This document shows positions 40,201 through 45,908 of a stretch of DNA of 64,000 nt, piece by piece; within the stretch, counting starts at the first letter, position 1; the number at the start of each line of letters is the position of its first letter. This stretch comes from an uncultured Steroidobacter sp. (GTDB lineage Bacteria; Pseudomonadota; Gammaproteobacteria; Steroidobacterales; Steroidobacteraceae). Position numbers and translations under genes: made by a program. The notes under the pieces are model-generated. The model worked only from the letters and a program-made list of their open reading frames with translations, was not told where the DNA came from and ran no database searches. The stretch covers positions 1 through 64,000 of the forward strand of contig CAMLEO010000002.1 of assembly GCA_946478975.1 (NCBI GenBank), written 5' to 3'.

Positions 40201-41471
40201 TCAACAGCACCGCGCCGAGCGGCACGCCCGCCGATGCCACCAAGGGCTCGGCGAACGCCGGTCAAACCATCACGCTGACGGGCGCTGGTCTCACGACCAA
40301 CACCGACGTACTGCTGCGCTTCACCGACAACGACGGGGCGCTGCGAATGTTACAACTCAGCCCCGCCACGGCCGACGGCACGAGTGCGACGCTGGCGCTG
40401 CCGGCCTTCGTCAACGGCGCCTTCACGCTGCAGGTGTTCGGTTCGGCGAGCCAGCCGGTATTACAAATCGTGCCCACGCTCACGAGCGCGGATATTCAAC
40501 TCAGCACCGTGCTATTCGGCTCGGGATTCGTCGAGGGGGCGACAACTTATAACTTTGCCGGCGCCAGTGTTGCGGATTCGGCTGCAGACACCAACCGTAA
40601 CAGCGACGTCGTCAACGACGCCGTCGATCAGAATCGACGCGTCAACATCAATCGCGCTGCCCTGCCACGCCACGGCCTGGGCAATGTGACGATCACCACG
40701 GCCGGCGGCACCAGCGCGCCCCTCGCGCTCAACACCGTCCGAGCGAACGTCGATCAATTCAGCCCGAGCCTCGGCGACGTCGCGGTCGATCCTGCCAGCG
40801 GCAACATTTGGGTGAGCGACCAGGCGAATCCAGGCCACCTGCTGCGCCTCGACGTCACGACCGGCAGTGTGTTGCAGACGATCACGCTCACCAATGCGTT
40901 CGGCTCGACTTCCGTTGTAAACAATGTGGGCTTGCAGCTCCTGTCCGCGCCGATGACTTTAGGAACAACCAATGTGCCTGCGGGCAGCCTGCTGGTCTTC
41001 AACGGCAATCTCAACGTTAACGATCGTGTGATCGCCGTCGATCCGGCGAGCGGCACCGTCATCGCCAGCCTGACGCTCGCTGCCCGCTACTCGCTGACCG
41101 GCGCGACGTTCAATGCCGCCAATGGACACATCTATCTCACCGAGAGCGGCGGCGCAGGCAATCGCATCGTCGAAGTCAGCACCACCGGCACGCAGCTGGG
41201 TGCGATCACCGCTCCATTCAGCGTTACCGGCGCTGCGGGTATCACCATCGATCCCGCCACAGGCCATCTGTGGCTGGGCGCTCTCAATGGCGGCGCCCAG
41301 CTGCTGGAATATCGCATCGACGATACCAACTCACTGACCCTGCTGCGCACCTTGAATGCAACGTCGCAGAACATCAATCAGAACGAAATCTCCGGCCTGT
41401 CGTTCGCCGCCGATGGCTCGCTGTGGGTCGGCTCCACTCAAGGCGAGGTGTATCGCATCGACACCCACTGA
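25215..41471 (+). CDS. Giant exported mosaic protein with vanadium haloperoxidase-type domain, zincin motif, propellers and IPT-like repeats
   Basis: The protein has 5418 residues with a signal peptide (1-19). In order: beta-rich N-terminus; Ig-like repeats (about 371-675); a vanadium haloperoxidase/PAP2 domain (679-1069) with K944/R951 in KYNYSFWRP, S987-G988-H989 in PSYVSGHS, and R1038/H1044 in SRIFCGIH; more Ig/Big domains; a carboxypeptidase-regulatory-like domain (about 1386-1475); a Gly/Pro hinge (about 1742-1777). Two DDDHDGIVDN-type acidic loops (2044, 2096) precede a zincin motif HEIGHTFGLND (H2310-D2320). Then come two choice-of-anchor-D modules (2416-2642), TSP3-like loops (2724-2769), an LVIVD propeller (2776-3089), IPT/TIG-like repeats with two NHL-like propellers (3696-3936, 5177-5417), and a PPC domain (4473-4616). 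There is no recognisable C-terminal anchor. GGAG lies 6 bases before the ATG. It is probably secreted or surface-held. Confidence 0.9.
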   Translation: MTIRWLLLMMALLTLPLSAAITLPPVVSIDGPGRGELVPTRNGFELRLTGTSALSVVAIVTSDKSQVALTGITTNSAVGTLDLGNADLSGKIFLRFPVGSMVLDEVSHAAIVLSGSNAFSFRAGVVTDASVVAPNARVSVNVTSWSHGATETNHLEAARLTSLISAGDFGADLFLSNTADGFTLQRVQIGGAITDGVWIVHGNADSISAASTAAAWRMNVSGSLLTFTTTGDASGHLAVAELQQLQLGGSARGLQLLVGADLGDDAALGGSGTSADSFHAGTLAHVRIDGDMIDSSLFSSVDPVNGVLNDDDDVQLGTVAQRLQEFVLGGQFVGASSVVAPAFPASVSIGGVNLDPATLPQFFKNVPGGGDHTPPTLISFRLAAASDTAPVGDHKTTANPVTLEGQTEASATVTLRLIGNPTILGTTTAGPDGNFSFGGVALTLGDNNFELTVADAAGNITTGTLQVTLEPGDTADTTAPTISATLLDDTGLSAHDGITRDPTVSGSATDNVGVTQLLATLDASTSPTNVSAQLQPNGSFTLARSLLDSLAGGVLADGQHTLHLVARDAAGNASAAFDLSFTLDTVAPTGASFGISAVDALNGDDTHTASAIVTLQGVAEPAATITLSTQNLLSTAGGNGKFQLPGVVLALGSTPIAVDVSDTAGNSQTVTRTLTRVQATRNDAVLDWIDTALHAIQSDVTHPQIATRTLAIQSLAVYDSLAAIQGTPAYLVQRNVSGPINAEAAATQAAYRVLHTFYPAQRANFDALLATRLAAIPDGAAKSAGLALGDDVARAVIDIRSGDGYLNFLAHDGGTAAGEWRPTEPLFLIAEEPQWALVTPFALSSGDQFRAPPPPRLDSPAYAAAINQVQSLGRFNSTTRTADQTQQAQFWADGAGSFTPPGHWNQIAADIAAARGNSLSANARLMAQLNVALADAAIAAWDTKYNYSFWRPVTAIHNADQDNNPATTPDVTWTPLVITPAHPSYVSGHSTFSAAAAGVLDAVFGANVSFSTTSSTLPGVTRSYASFDDAANEAGMSRIFCGIHTSLDNDAGKVLGTQVAQTVLARFAQTQDSQPPQVILADTPDASRTNITIAGQVLDNLSGVASAQLRVDDGSLQTLALDATGRFSFSTTFATTGSADGVHSLAFNARDQAGNVSADLIRTIILDTKTPSVTLDSIAPGDALTATSRLSGSVAANGGDITSLSYQLDDGTTRTLPFDAANGTFDSAVVIGTLTEGAHTLRITARDSAENVSTLTRSVRIDALAPFTLSGVTPAAGSNQVGVTQRPQIIFSRPVNPATLTGNSLFATGPDGARLAATIVPASDGSFAWLFFAAPMPGGAQITVHVDGGLIRAAADGAFLDADSDGQSGGVRTVTFTTVSSTPVTGTRLVGRVFDPGPDLKPMTFDDVRRGPDGVIHTSDDVFLLPIAHAKVFVLGHEERFVFTDANGRFELDGVPAGDVKVAVDGRTATAPPAGVFFPEMVMDSQIQAGVVNTLMGGMGPLEQRLSNADRDEVYLPRVPSNVLQTVSDTQTTVIAVNDPKAASQLTDQQREALKLTINPGSAVGSDGAVITNAQLGISTVPPELVKDMLPAGVLQHTFDITIQAPGVATFTQPAQITFPNVFNAAPGTQLSVLSFDHTTGLLVINGTATVAPDGLSVVSDPGSGIRAPGWHGLTPPGGCGGSGGPPPTPIEDATSSAASLTDAAGENVIKHDPVALKFGTGNPGMDVTTRPEWTWTAPPGASGSGGGGGDTGGGGGGGCSPPRRPPPPPPAPGQVTPFVRVEIQIDGELSEFAKPTQAPNAIPLESHTFHLAAGSGEKKTLAFQGKSYVEMFADQFFTEFQGYQHLGRDQLYGARITLNVIEQRADGVRTRDIYTYYQYRWVDVVDPVAALSVRLDKHDDQDTANFLKAIADGRNGFRQFKSVEYRLPNDVDTSFSADRPFNVADETISGRGGVSWTFDPETAGDFASDIVINVNEPLTEGGAIIPVGRLKAHGKGAPPTTVIGLDRLGLKAELIRLLTSLKEVTIGAGTGDPAGLPGKPNVDDDHDGIVDNDSEYGFKDSDDFTTVLYEVEGTAALKVVLTSGADGRAGIANVDDDHNGIVDDASERGIEGSDDALIYVAPRGTRPRTQVEQAGLPFQAQFHNFMPSQRQPGPDGIKGTIDDQFSQQQLAQMDFIVSAGTRTLLPLVKQDYDNILGPAVSIQDDVAGANVVVKWKPQVRRGGEIAGGVAGLDRANEVLKLLLGTPDRVNPVTKNRFTGTIPDVAQQWALAENLNRSLAGEAEVAPSFHMNFTDSATDYFQILANSVSHEIGHTFGLNDAYCIEENCAFGTAHVRSDGDAFPYDLMGAYGKNDADRSFAYPTTLLLQTAVGRALDSTKLQDALELTRDNFNLPENKNGLDIDKINELTTPEITVVAAGIAYFGASSDVLAFGSVAADGSGGTTQEQTLELRNDGVEPLTLDALHLTNGTAFTLIDAPASGIQIPAHQQLTFAVRFDPLAAGNSEDTLVIESNAGMSPHFALRLQGTGARVAPGARVTITNNNLGGLRLNATAAQRDTIFTITNDGLQPLVISSASFVEGANSFALVGLTTPITLAAGEHASFGASFQPDRLGLQRAVIDLATNDPNQSHLRVSAIGTGIAAVPTVQWGNDYFALANPEANGAPALRTVSDHDGNFSYFLNAQTPYHIAGFDPATGLVTHSFGTTAVGGQGTDLTATMVFQASTDKDSDFDGLPDDVEFAIGTAAGKRDSDGDGVDDFTEIQQGLDPLGALRIPVGVMAAAALKGSAEAVTAFGSLDGQARLTALVATGSQGLALVDVTQPTRPRVLAELDLPGDNTDVAVDGAREIAAVAGGEAGLHIVDVSNPALPVLRQTVQFGNRVSHVVMNDGIAYVTAGRSLFAVELSTGEIVNTLELSSVGSQTLRDVAISGNSAFVVDTTGLFISVDISNSVLASVSSLRLPASGGQLFVADGVAYVGAGNAGGPLSGGYLTVDVSNPAQLTLLSGSNNSAVAGDAIALNGSGLVLAAGGTDFVAASFRSLDIFNGADPRQTNNLITRVDLPQIPKDLVLAGGFAFVADGASGLQLVNYLAADVQGVAPTVSIALDAVDADPAKPGVQVLEGRAVRVAATVRDDVQVRGVELLANGRVIATDVSFPFDLFARAPSVASAGNQLTLQLRATDTGGNVTLSNTLAIEVITDTAPPQLVASNVSEGARLHFVKAVNLFFDEPLDIERLTPAAVSLVRDGGAGTDVEIPITLDTRAFGQVISVLSNDFLAPGDYELRVDAAQIADIAGNVLPENIVRHFTILPDIGMRATSGTAAIGNQPSANPGQEIGIAVPFNPSTARASFNVIDGSGNTSLLAVNAARWDFAHGIAYFFVPVNAVSGDTVFFSQVGTVITNFPDGTIPLQVIPTIADVQVVSLAGNGASVDVLITGNGFVEGNNSEYRFGSVTLVDTSISGGPDVSNNGFDNPTGSVRLTLPLSDAAFGTVSVKTAGGTSASFSIDMNLVDAIAVSGTPADVTSGSANAGQVLTLSGAGLSPGTDVLLRFTSSSGTSGTPSTVLINPTDASFDGHRAQLTLPAFVNGVLALQVLGSNNQPRVQIVPTLTSVDISSLTALGGSGLVEGASTYNFANASVIDNAADTGNNIDVTNNVGGDNRNVTINRTALPKHGLGNVTVSTAGGTSAPLPLNTVRLNTVPSAVALGDVAVATNGNLWVSDQASPGHLLRIDATTSQTLQTITLTSAFGSTTLSNNVGLQIVSAPMTLGTASVPAGSLLVFNGNIGGNDRVIAVDPGNGSVITSLTLDARYSLTAGAFNPSNGHLYIADTSVSNGRIVELNATTGAQVAAFPIPFNAQGSSGLAIDPNTGHLWFGASNGSSLLEEYRIDAPGTLVHVRSFDATDQAINNNEVAGLGFAPDGALWVASTQGELYRIDTALDGTAVPTATLSQIIAKAEFGVAANPALPSAHAGQLIDLTGTRFGAGTRVLFNIRDNNGNTRLVSQVPVSINATGTRLQVAVPDAATSGDVRVVNQSARNLAVSVGRDALYRAVTLDFVASGPTATIRFSDVGLGGVLDGFNSPSWGLDNVVVRRGSDVIFSDDFEAANAAAQWSDGTIHTGALPVFGRFSGRFNTTAQQLNLSGLTGGQTYTLSFDVLVLDGWVGSNPSSGPTLFDVSVDGTRLLHETFANDVSVDSVQTFRASAGIRLQIVPTLTRRGAAFSLSELVGSGFMEGATTVRIGGTVLQDTATNLTNLDVGGARNSVLDFSLPPALDGPIRVTTEGGFAEIPGPDFGVQPVRTFAGSFAAVNANQAITLQGAGLASAPVQFQSVDDSGALGTVTVNGFTGGTRTLGVFTPSLARTGSVTVLGSGTSRPLKIVPTLRAIGGTVAPGNTLMLEGTGLTANDLSISIDGRAVGSFNVRTLVNTSTFSQQLVTLVVPTGVGPGVVTVTTSGGSDTLSSGASDVPSPTELPFQERNADVGDTLATALDTTLTLNQKLSIRTGMGVETGQPDTPRDVDMFAVDLNAGDALTVNLSNMFVVANSGSVITLRLFAADGTPMLGPQLFSNTSNPPVNWNAPVSGRFYIGISGAANPDYDPNQSGSGAEATAVGLYTIEIIRSAEVNRHLTSISATATSGTPARAGVASANVGQTITIFGSGLRADDRLLFSQGGNSNFGPFDPRPGSFVVTPVVDLPNQKLTAVVPNDAVTGSVRLVRDNRGVVLQIVPTLGPVGVRSNNASFTNGTLDFTGSGFADDAESIVAGAVRLDDIDPLEAFDVTLGGNAIQLTVPSGMSTGPFSVSTIGGTSTPFSVSFTAIEATCAGGTPANIAQACASAGQAITLQGSGFIAGTAVVFPTVDAQGVNGDVAVRVTSTSNGGTRAQVNVPANAVTGPVRVIGSATAVPLQIVSTVTDAQVQSVANDGSSAVVLLTGTGFIEGAGSEYRLGPTIISDEGNSGPDVLGNGTVRITVPLNRGNAFGAITVKTAGGVSAPFSVNLAAINSTAPSGTPADATKGSANAGQTITLTGAGLTTNTDVLLRFTDNDGALRMLQLSPATADGTSATLALPAFVNGAFTLQVFGSASQPVLQIVPTLTSADIQLSTVLFGSGFVEGATTYNFAGASVADSAADTNRNSDVVNDAVDQNRRVNINRAALPRHGLGNVTITTAGGTSAPLALNTVRANVDQFSPSLGDVAVDPASGNIWVSDQANPGHLLRLDVTTGSVLQTITLTNAFGSTSVVNNVGLQLLSAPMTLGTTNVPAGSLLVFNGNLNVNDRVIAVDPASGTVIASLTLAARYSLTGATFNAANGHIYLTESGGAGNRIVEVSTTGTQLGAITAPFSVTGAAGITIDPATGHLWLGALNGGAQLLEYRIDDTNSLTLLRTLNATSQNINQNEISGLSFAADGSLWVGSTQGEVYRIDTH
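35430..37010 (+). repeat. Internal duplication copy A (IPT modules plus NHL-like propeller)
   Basis: This copy runs from the LQVIPTIADVQV segment through GFVEGNNSEYRFG, SGTPADV, SANAGQVLTLSGAG, VQIVPTLTS and an NHL-like propeller to TQGELYRIDT. The same order of segments recurs in copy B with clear protein similarity but diverged DNA, so the duplication is old. Confidence 0.85.
39914..41468 (+). repeat. Internal duplication copy B (forms the C-terminus of the giant protein)
   Basis: Counterpart of copy A: LQIVSTVTDAQV, GFIEGAGSEYRLG, SGTPADA, SANAGQTITLTGAG, LQIVPTLTS, then an NHL-like propeller ending TQGEVYRIDTH and stop. The protein ends exactly where the propeller does, so copy B supplies the whole C-terminus. 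Confidence 0.85.
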
Positions 41472-41576
41472 TATGCAATCGTTGCAAGCTCAGCCACCGT
41501 CTCCCGGCAAATCTTCCGTGAACAATTGCGGCTGCGGGCGTGTTGTTGGTAAAGGACAGCGAACATTGCCGAAACC

Positions 41577-42113
41577 ATGCAGCAAACCCTCTGGACCGTC
41601 GGCCACTCGACCCGGACTGCCAAAGATTTCATCGACCTGCTTCAGGCATACGACCTGCAAGCCGTGGCGGACGTCCGACGACTGCCCGGCTCACGACGCC
41701 TGCCTCAGTTCGATCAAGACACGCTCGCCGACTCTCTCGCACGCCACGGCATCGCCTACCAGTGGTTTCCGACCCTGGGAGGACGCCGTCGCGCGCGGAA
41801 GGACTCAGGCAATACCGGCTGGCGCAATCTGTCCTTCAGAGGCTACGCGGACCACCTGGAATCGGAGGAATTCGCCGCCGGGCTCGCCGATCTGCTGCGC
41901 CTGTCCCAGCACGCACGCACCACACTGATGTGTGCGGAAGCGGTTTGGTGGCGATGCCATCGCCGGCTGATTGCCGATGTTCTGTATCTGCGCGACATCG
42001 AGGTGATACATATCTTCGATGCCGCTCATTCCGTCCGCCATTCGATCGCACCGCCTGCACGTGTCGTCGACGGCCAGCTCAGTTATCCCGACAACCCGGC
42101 GGCCGAACAGTAG
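41577..42113 (+). CDS. DUF488 family protein
   Basis: This 178-residue cytoplasmic protein starts TLWTVGHSTRTAKDFIDLL, the standard opening of DUF488. It continues with AVADVRRLPGSRRLPQFD and has the conserved cysteine/histidine segment LMCAEAVWWRCHRRLIAD followed by VIHI. The fold is thought to be a small alpha/beta domain; the family's biochemical role is not established. It starts 105 bp after the giant protein gene and converges on the dehydratase gene with only 10 bp between stop codons. I see no functional link to either neighbour. Confidence 0.9.
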   Translation: MQQTLWTVGHSTRTAKDFIDLLQAYDLQAVADVRRLPGSRRLPQFDQDTLADSLARHGIAYQWFPTLGGRRRARKDSGNTGWRNLSFRGYADHLESEEFAAGLADLLRLSQHARTTLMCAEAVWWRCHRRLIADVLYLRDIEVIHIFDAAHSVRHSIAPPARVVDGQLSYPDNPAAEQ

Positions 42114-42123
42114 ACTACCGCTG

Positions 42124-43224
42124 CTACACGATCCTGCCGCTCACGATCGACATGCGTTCGATCGCATCGTGGTCCCAGGCGATACCGAGACCGGGCGCCG
42201 CACTCGGTACGGCACGTCCGTTGTCGACGCGCATGCGCTCTGTCGTAATCGCATCGAGTTGTGGAATGTATTCCACCCACCTTGCGTTCGGCACGGCGGC
42301 GCAGAGCGCTACATGCAACTCCATCAAAAAGTGCGGCGCGACCGCCACGTTGAAACATTCAGCGAGGTGCGCCACCTTGAGCCAGGGCGTGATGCCACCG
42401 ATGCGGCCCACATCGACCTGCACGATCGAACAGGCACCCCGCTGCAAGTAGTCGCGAAAATGCAGCGGGCTGTACACGCTTTCGCCGATCGCAACCGGAA
42501 TGGAAGTGGACCGTGCCAGCCGCACATGACCGTCGACGTCATCGGCGGGCAACGGCTCCTCCAGCCAACCGATGTCGAGCGGCTCATACAGCCGCGCACG
42601 ACGAATCGCTTCATCGACGTTGAATGCCTGGTTGGCATCAGTGTGAATTTCGAATGTTTCGCCGACGGCTTTACGAACGGCCGCGATTCGCGCCACATCC
42701 TCAGAAGGTGGACGTCCAACCTTGAGCTTGCACCCCGCGAAGCCACGCTCTTTCGCGGCCAACGCACCATCGACGAGCGCGCCCGTTTCCAGATGCAGCC
42801 AACCGCCTTCGGTGGTATAGAGCGGCACGGATGTTTGTGCGCCACCGGCCATCAGGTGCAACGGCAGTTTGGCGCGGCGACAACGCAGATCCCACAATGC
42901 AGTGTCGATCGCCGCCATTGCGATCGCAGTGATGGCACCCACCGTGGTCGCATGAGTCACAAACAACATATCGCGCCAGATGCGTTCGATCTCGTCCGCT
43001 TCTCGGCCGATCAACAATGGCGCCAGCGTTTGCTGGATCAAGGCCATCACCGACCGCCCGCCGGTGCCGATCGTGTAGCTGTAACCGATGCCGACCGCAC
43101 CATCGGCGTCGGTAATCCGCACGATGGGTGTTTCCTGGCTGACGAAGGATTGAATCGCGTCGACGCGCTTCACTTTCGGCTCGAGGTCGACCATCCTGAA
43201 TTCGACTTGCACGATCCTCGTCAC
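42124..43224 (-). CDS. Enolase-superfamily sugar-acid dehydratase (mandelate racemase group)
   Basis: The protein has 366 residues. The C-terminal barrel carries K166-x-K168 (GCKLKVGRP), metal ligands D196 (HTDANQAF), E222 (WLEEPLP) and the Glu of AIGES (about 248), and H298 (APHFLMELH) with a preceding Asp in VQVDVGRIGGIT. This Lys/His-Asp set defines the mandelate racemase group, most of whose sugar members dehydrate aldonic or aldaric acids. GTG at 43224 is chosen: GGAG lies 8 bases upstream and it overlaps the transporter stop as GTGA. As the last gene of a fucosidase operon, it could act on an L-fucose-derived acid such as L-fuconate. It is shorter than typical L-fuconate dehydratases, so the substrate is open. 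Confidence 0.88.
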   Translation of the reverse strand: MTRIVQVEFRMVDLEPKVKRVDAIQSFVSQETPIVRITDADGAVGIGYSYTIGTGGRSVMALIQQTLAPLLIGREADEIERIWRDMLFVTHATTVGAITAIAMAAIDTALWDLRCRRAKLPLHLMAGGAQTSVPLYTTEGGWLHLETGALVDGALAAKERGFAGCKLKVGRPPSEDVARIAAVRKAVGETFEIHTDANQAFNVDEAIRRARLYEPLDIGWLEEPLPADDVDGHVRLARSTSIPVAIGESVYSPLHFRDYLQRGACSIVQVDVGRIGGITPWLKVAHLAECFNVAVAPHFLMELHVALCAAVPNARWVEYIPQLDAITTERMRVDNGRAVPSAAPGLGIAWDHDAIERMSIVSGRIV

Positions 43225-44504
43225 GCTGGCTGCTCCGAAACTTGATGGGCTGCGGCGAACGCCGCCCCGACACGTCCCGATCGAACCGCGGACATGCAAT
43301 AGATAAACACGACGAAAAACCCGACCAACGGCACGGCGTAAGCGTGAGCAATCGTGAACGCATCGGAGATTGCTCCCATCATCGCGGTCAGCACCGCTCC
43401 GCCGACAATGGCCATGATCATCAAAGCCGATGCGGCCTGCGAATGTTCGGAATTGCCGTGCAGCCCGATCGCGTAGATCGCCGGATACATGATCGACATG
43501 AAGAAGCTGGTGAGGATCAGTGCGGCCAGTCCGATGGGTCCCGGCGCCAGCACGGCAACTGCGGCAAGCGCTCCGGCACAAGCCGCGAACACCATTCCGA
43601 TCTGGGCCGACGACCAGCGCCTCAGCAACACCAATGTTACAAACCGGCCGAGCAGGAACAGCACCAGGCTGATCATCAGATACAAAGCAGCGGTCCGATC
43701 CGGCGTGCCCGGCAAGTTGCGTTGGGTGTAGCGAACCAGAAAGCTCCACACTCCTATCTGGGTGCCGACGTAAAAGAACTGAGTGGCAACGCCCGCCACG
43801 AACGGCCACGATCGCAACAGCGCCTTCAGCCCGCCGAGCGGCGAGCCACGATGCGGACTCGTCGCGCGCTCAGGGAATCGAGTGTTTGCAACCAGCACAG
43901 CCACCGCAAACACAACCAGGCCGATGACCAGGTAAGGTATTTGAACTGCGCTCGCCTCAGCCGTGTGCGACACAACGTCGGTGGTGTGACCGACGGGCGG
44001 AGTCGTCTCGGCGGAAAAGATGAACTGGCGGCCGACCAGCACGCCGAGAATCGAACCGATGGGGTTGAACGCCTGAGCCAGATTGATCCGCCACTCGGCA
44101 CGCTCGGGCGAGCCAAGCACGACGACGATACCCGTCCCGGCCGTCTCCAGGAATGTCAGACCGCTGGCGATTACAAACAACGCGCCGAGAAACGCTCCAT
44201 AGGCCACCATCTCCGCGGCCGGCCAAAACAGCAGCGCGCCGGTGCCGTAAAGGCACAAACCCACGATCACGCCGCGCTTGTAGCCGAAGCGCTGGATGAA
44301 CAGCGCCACCGGAATCGGCATCACCAGATAGGCCAGATAGAAACACGATTGCACCAGGCTCGATTGCAGATCGCTGAGCTCGAACGCCTTGCGAAAGTGA
44401 GCGATGAGAATGTCGTTGAGGTTATGTGCCATCCCCCATAGGGCATACAGAAGCACCGTCAGCACGAGTGCGGTGCTGGCGAGACCGCGAGTTGCCGCCG
44501 TCAT
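43221..44504 (-). CDS. fucP: FucP-type sugar:H+ symporter (MFS)
   Basis: This 427-residue, 12-helix inner-membrane transporter resembles L-fucose:H+ symporters throughout. NLNDILIAHFRKAF holds the Asp known as the proton site in FucP. SSLVQSCFYLAYLVMPIPV, YGTGALLFWPAAEM, GLTFLETAGTG and LNLAQ-like INLAQAFNPIGSILGV all follow the family order. The ATG overlaps the upstream fucosidase stop as ATGA, and its own stop overlaps the dehydratase start, so the three genes are translationally coupled. It probably imports the monosaccharide freed by the fucosidase. Fucose is the best guess; related proteins carry glucose/galactose or other deoxysugars. Confidence 0.88.
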   Translation of the reverse strand: MTAATRGLASTALVLTVLLYALWGMAHNLNDILIAHFRKAFELSDLQSSLVQSCFYLAYLVMPIPVALFIQRFGYKRGVIVGLCLYGTGALLFWPAAEMVAYGAFLGALFVIASGLTFLETAGTGIVVVLGSPERAEWRINLAQAFNPIGSILGVLVGRQFIFSAETTPPVGHTTDVVSHTAEASAVQIPYLVIGLVVFAVAVLVANTRFPERATSPHRGSPLGGLKALLRSWPFVAGVATQFFYVGTQIGVWSFLVRYTQRNLPGTPDRTAALYLMISLVLFLLGRFVTLVLLRRWSSAQIGMVFAACAGALAAVAVLAPGPIGLAALILTSFFMSIMYPAIYAIGLHGNSEHSQAASALMIMAIVGGAVLTAMMGAISDAFTIAHAYAVPLVGFFVVFIYCMSAVRSGRVGAAFAAAHQVSEQPA

Positions 44505-45895
44505 GAAACATGGACCTTGAGCACAGTGACCGCCGGGTCGGGAACGACGCCGGCGAGGTCGATCTCGACACTCGTCTGCGACTGTGTGAAGTTGAGCGGA
44601 CGCTTGTCGGCGAGCAGCCGCACGGCCCGGACCTTGCGCCCCCAGTCCGGCAGCGTGAGCCGGCCTCGTGGCATATCGAGGATATGCACGAACGAGTCGC
44701 CGTCCCTGGAGGTCGTGCGATAGCCGGGCTGACCCTGAATCGGTCCATACATCGTTCCGTAGACCGCTTCACCGTTGACGGCCATCCAATTGCCGATCTC
44801 CGTCAGCCGTTCGCGGAACTCGGATTGAATCGTGCCGTCCGGTTTCGGACCGACGTTGAGCAGGAAATTGCCGCCGCGGCTGAAGACTTCGACGGCAGTG
44901 CGAATGAGATCGCGCGTCGACTTGAACTCATGATCGCGTGAGTTATAAGCCCATGTATTGTTGATCGTCATGCAGGTTTCCCAGTCCTGGAAAGCATCCA
45001 GGTCCGGCACACCTTGCACCAGGCGATCCTGCACGCGAACGTCCGTGCCCGCGAAGGGCACGCCCTTGGTGGGAATGCGATTGGGAGTAAATTGTTCGGG
45101 CGTGACGTAGTCGCCCACCGTGCCGATCCGATCGTTGACGGTCGCCATCGGCTGCAATTGACGGATCAGTTCGATGAACCGCCGTCCGCCATATTTCTCC
45201 TGCTGATGCAGCCCGTCGAACCAGATCGTTTCGACGCGGCCGTAGCGGCTGAGCAGCTCTCGCAGCTGCAGTTCCATGTAATCGAGATAGCTCGCCCATT
45301 CGGGCCGCTGCGGCTCTCCGCCCCAGTTGCTCGATGCCAGCTTCGACGTATCGCGAAACCCCGGGTGATGCAGATCCGGCGGCGAGTAATAGAAGCCGAG
45401 CGGCATATCGTGTCGAGCACAAGCTTCGGACACCATGCGCACGATGTCTTTTCCGTAAGGCGCCTTGGTGATCTTGTAATCGGTGTACATGCTGTCGAAC
45501 ATGCAGAAGCCGTCATGGTGCTTGGTGGTGAACACCATATATTTCTGGCCGGCAGCGCGCGCCAGCTCGACCAGCGCGTCCGGATCGAACGCAGTGGGAT
45601 TGAACGTTCGCGCCAGCGCGACATAGTTCTTTTCGCTGATCGGCCACTTGGGACCGGGCTCCATGATCGGCCAGGAGGCCTCGACACTGGCCTGAGAGTA
45701 CGGCCCCCAATGAACAAACATTCCAAACTTGCGCTGACGGAAGGCCGCGATGCGCGGATCGATCTCGCCGCTTTCCGTAGTCGCCCGAACTCGCGGCATC
45801 AACGTGATGATTCCTGCCGCTGCGGCCCCGAGCAGCAGTCGCCGACGATCGAGTAAAGGTTCGTCGGCTCGTGACTTGTCGCGATAGCTGGTCAT
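44501..45895 (-). CDS. Tat-exported GH29 alpha-L-fucosidase
   Basis: The protein has 464 residues with a twin-arginine signal (DRRRLLLGAAAAGIITL). The GH29 barrel starts RKFGMFVHWGPYSQASVE and includes FTTKHHDGFCMFDS. The nucleophile is D227 in ETIWFDGLH. GGNFLLNVGPKPDG follows, and a short C-terminal beta domain comes last. ATG at 45895 has AAGG 8 bases upstream, preferred to the GTG at 45904. It starts 13 bp after the receptor stop and its own stop overlaps the fucP start. It is predicted to remove terminal alpha-L-fucose in the periplasm from oligosaccharides brought in by the receptor. Confidence 0.94.
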   Translation of the reverse strand: MTSYRDKSRADEPLLDRRRLLLGAAAAGIITLMPRVRATTESGEIDPRIAAFRQRKFGMFVHWGPYSQASVEASWPIMEPGPKWPISEKNYVALARTFNPTAFDPDALVELARAAGQKYMVFTTKHHDGFCMFDSMYTDYKITKAPYGKDIVRMVSEACARHDMPLGFYYSPPDLHHPGFRDTSKLASSNWGGEPQRPEWASYLDYMELQLRELLSRYGRVETIWFDGLHQQEKYGGRRFIELIRQLQPMATVNDRIGTVGDYVTPEQFTPNRIPTKGVPFAGTDVRVQDRLVQGVPDLDAFQDWETCMTINNTWAYNSRDHEFKSTRDLIRTAVEVFSRGGNFLLNVGPKPDGTIQSEFRERLTEIGNWMAVNGEAVYGTMYGPIQGQPGYRTTSRDGDSFVHILDMPRGRLTLPDWGRKVRAVRLLADKRPLNFTQSQTSVEIDLAGVVPDPAVTVLKVHVS

Positions 45896-45908
45896 TGCGT
45901 GCACCTTG

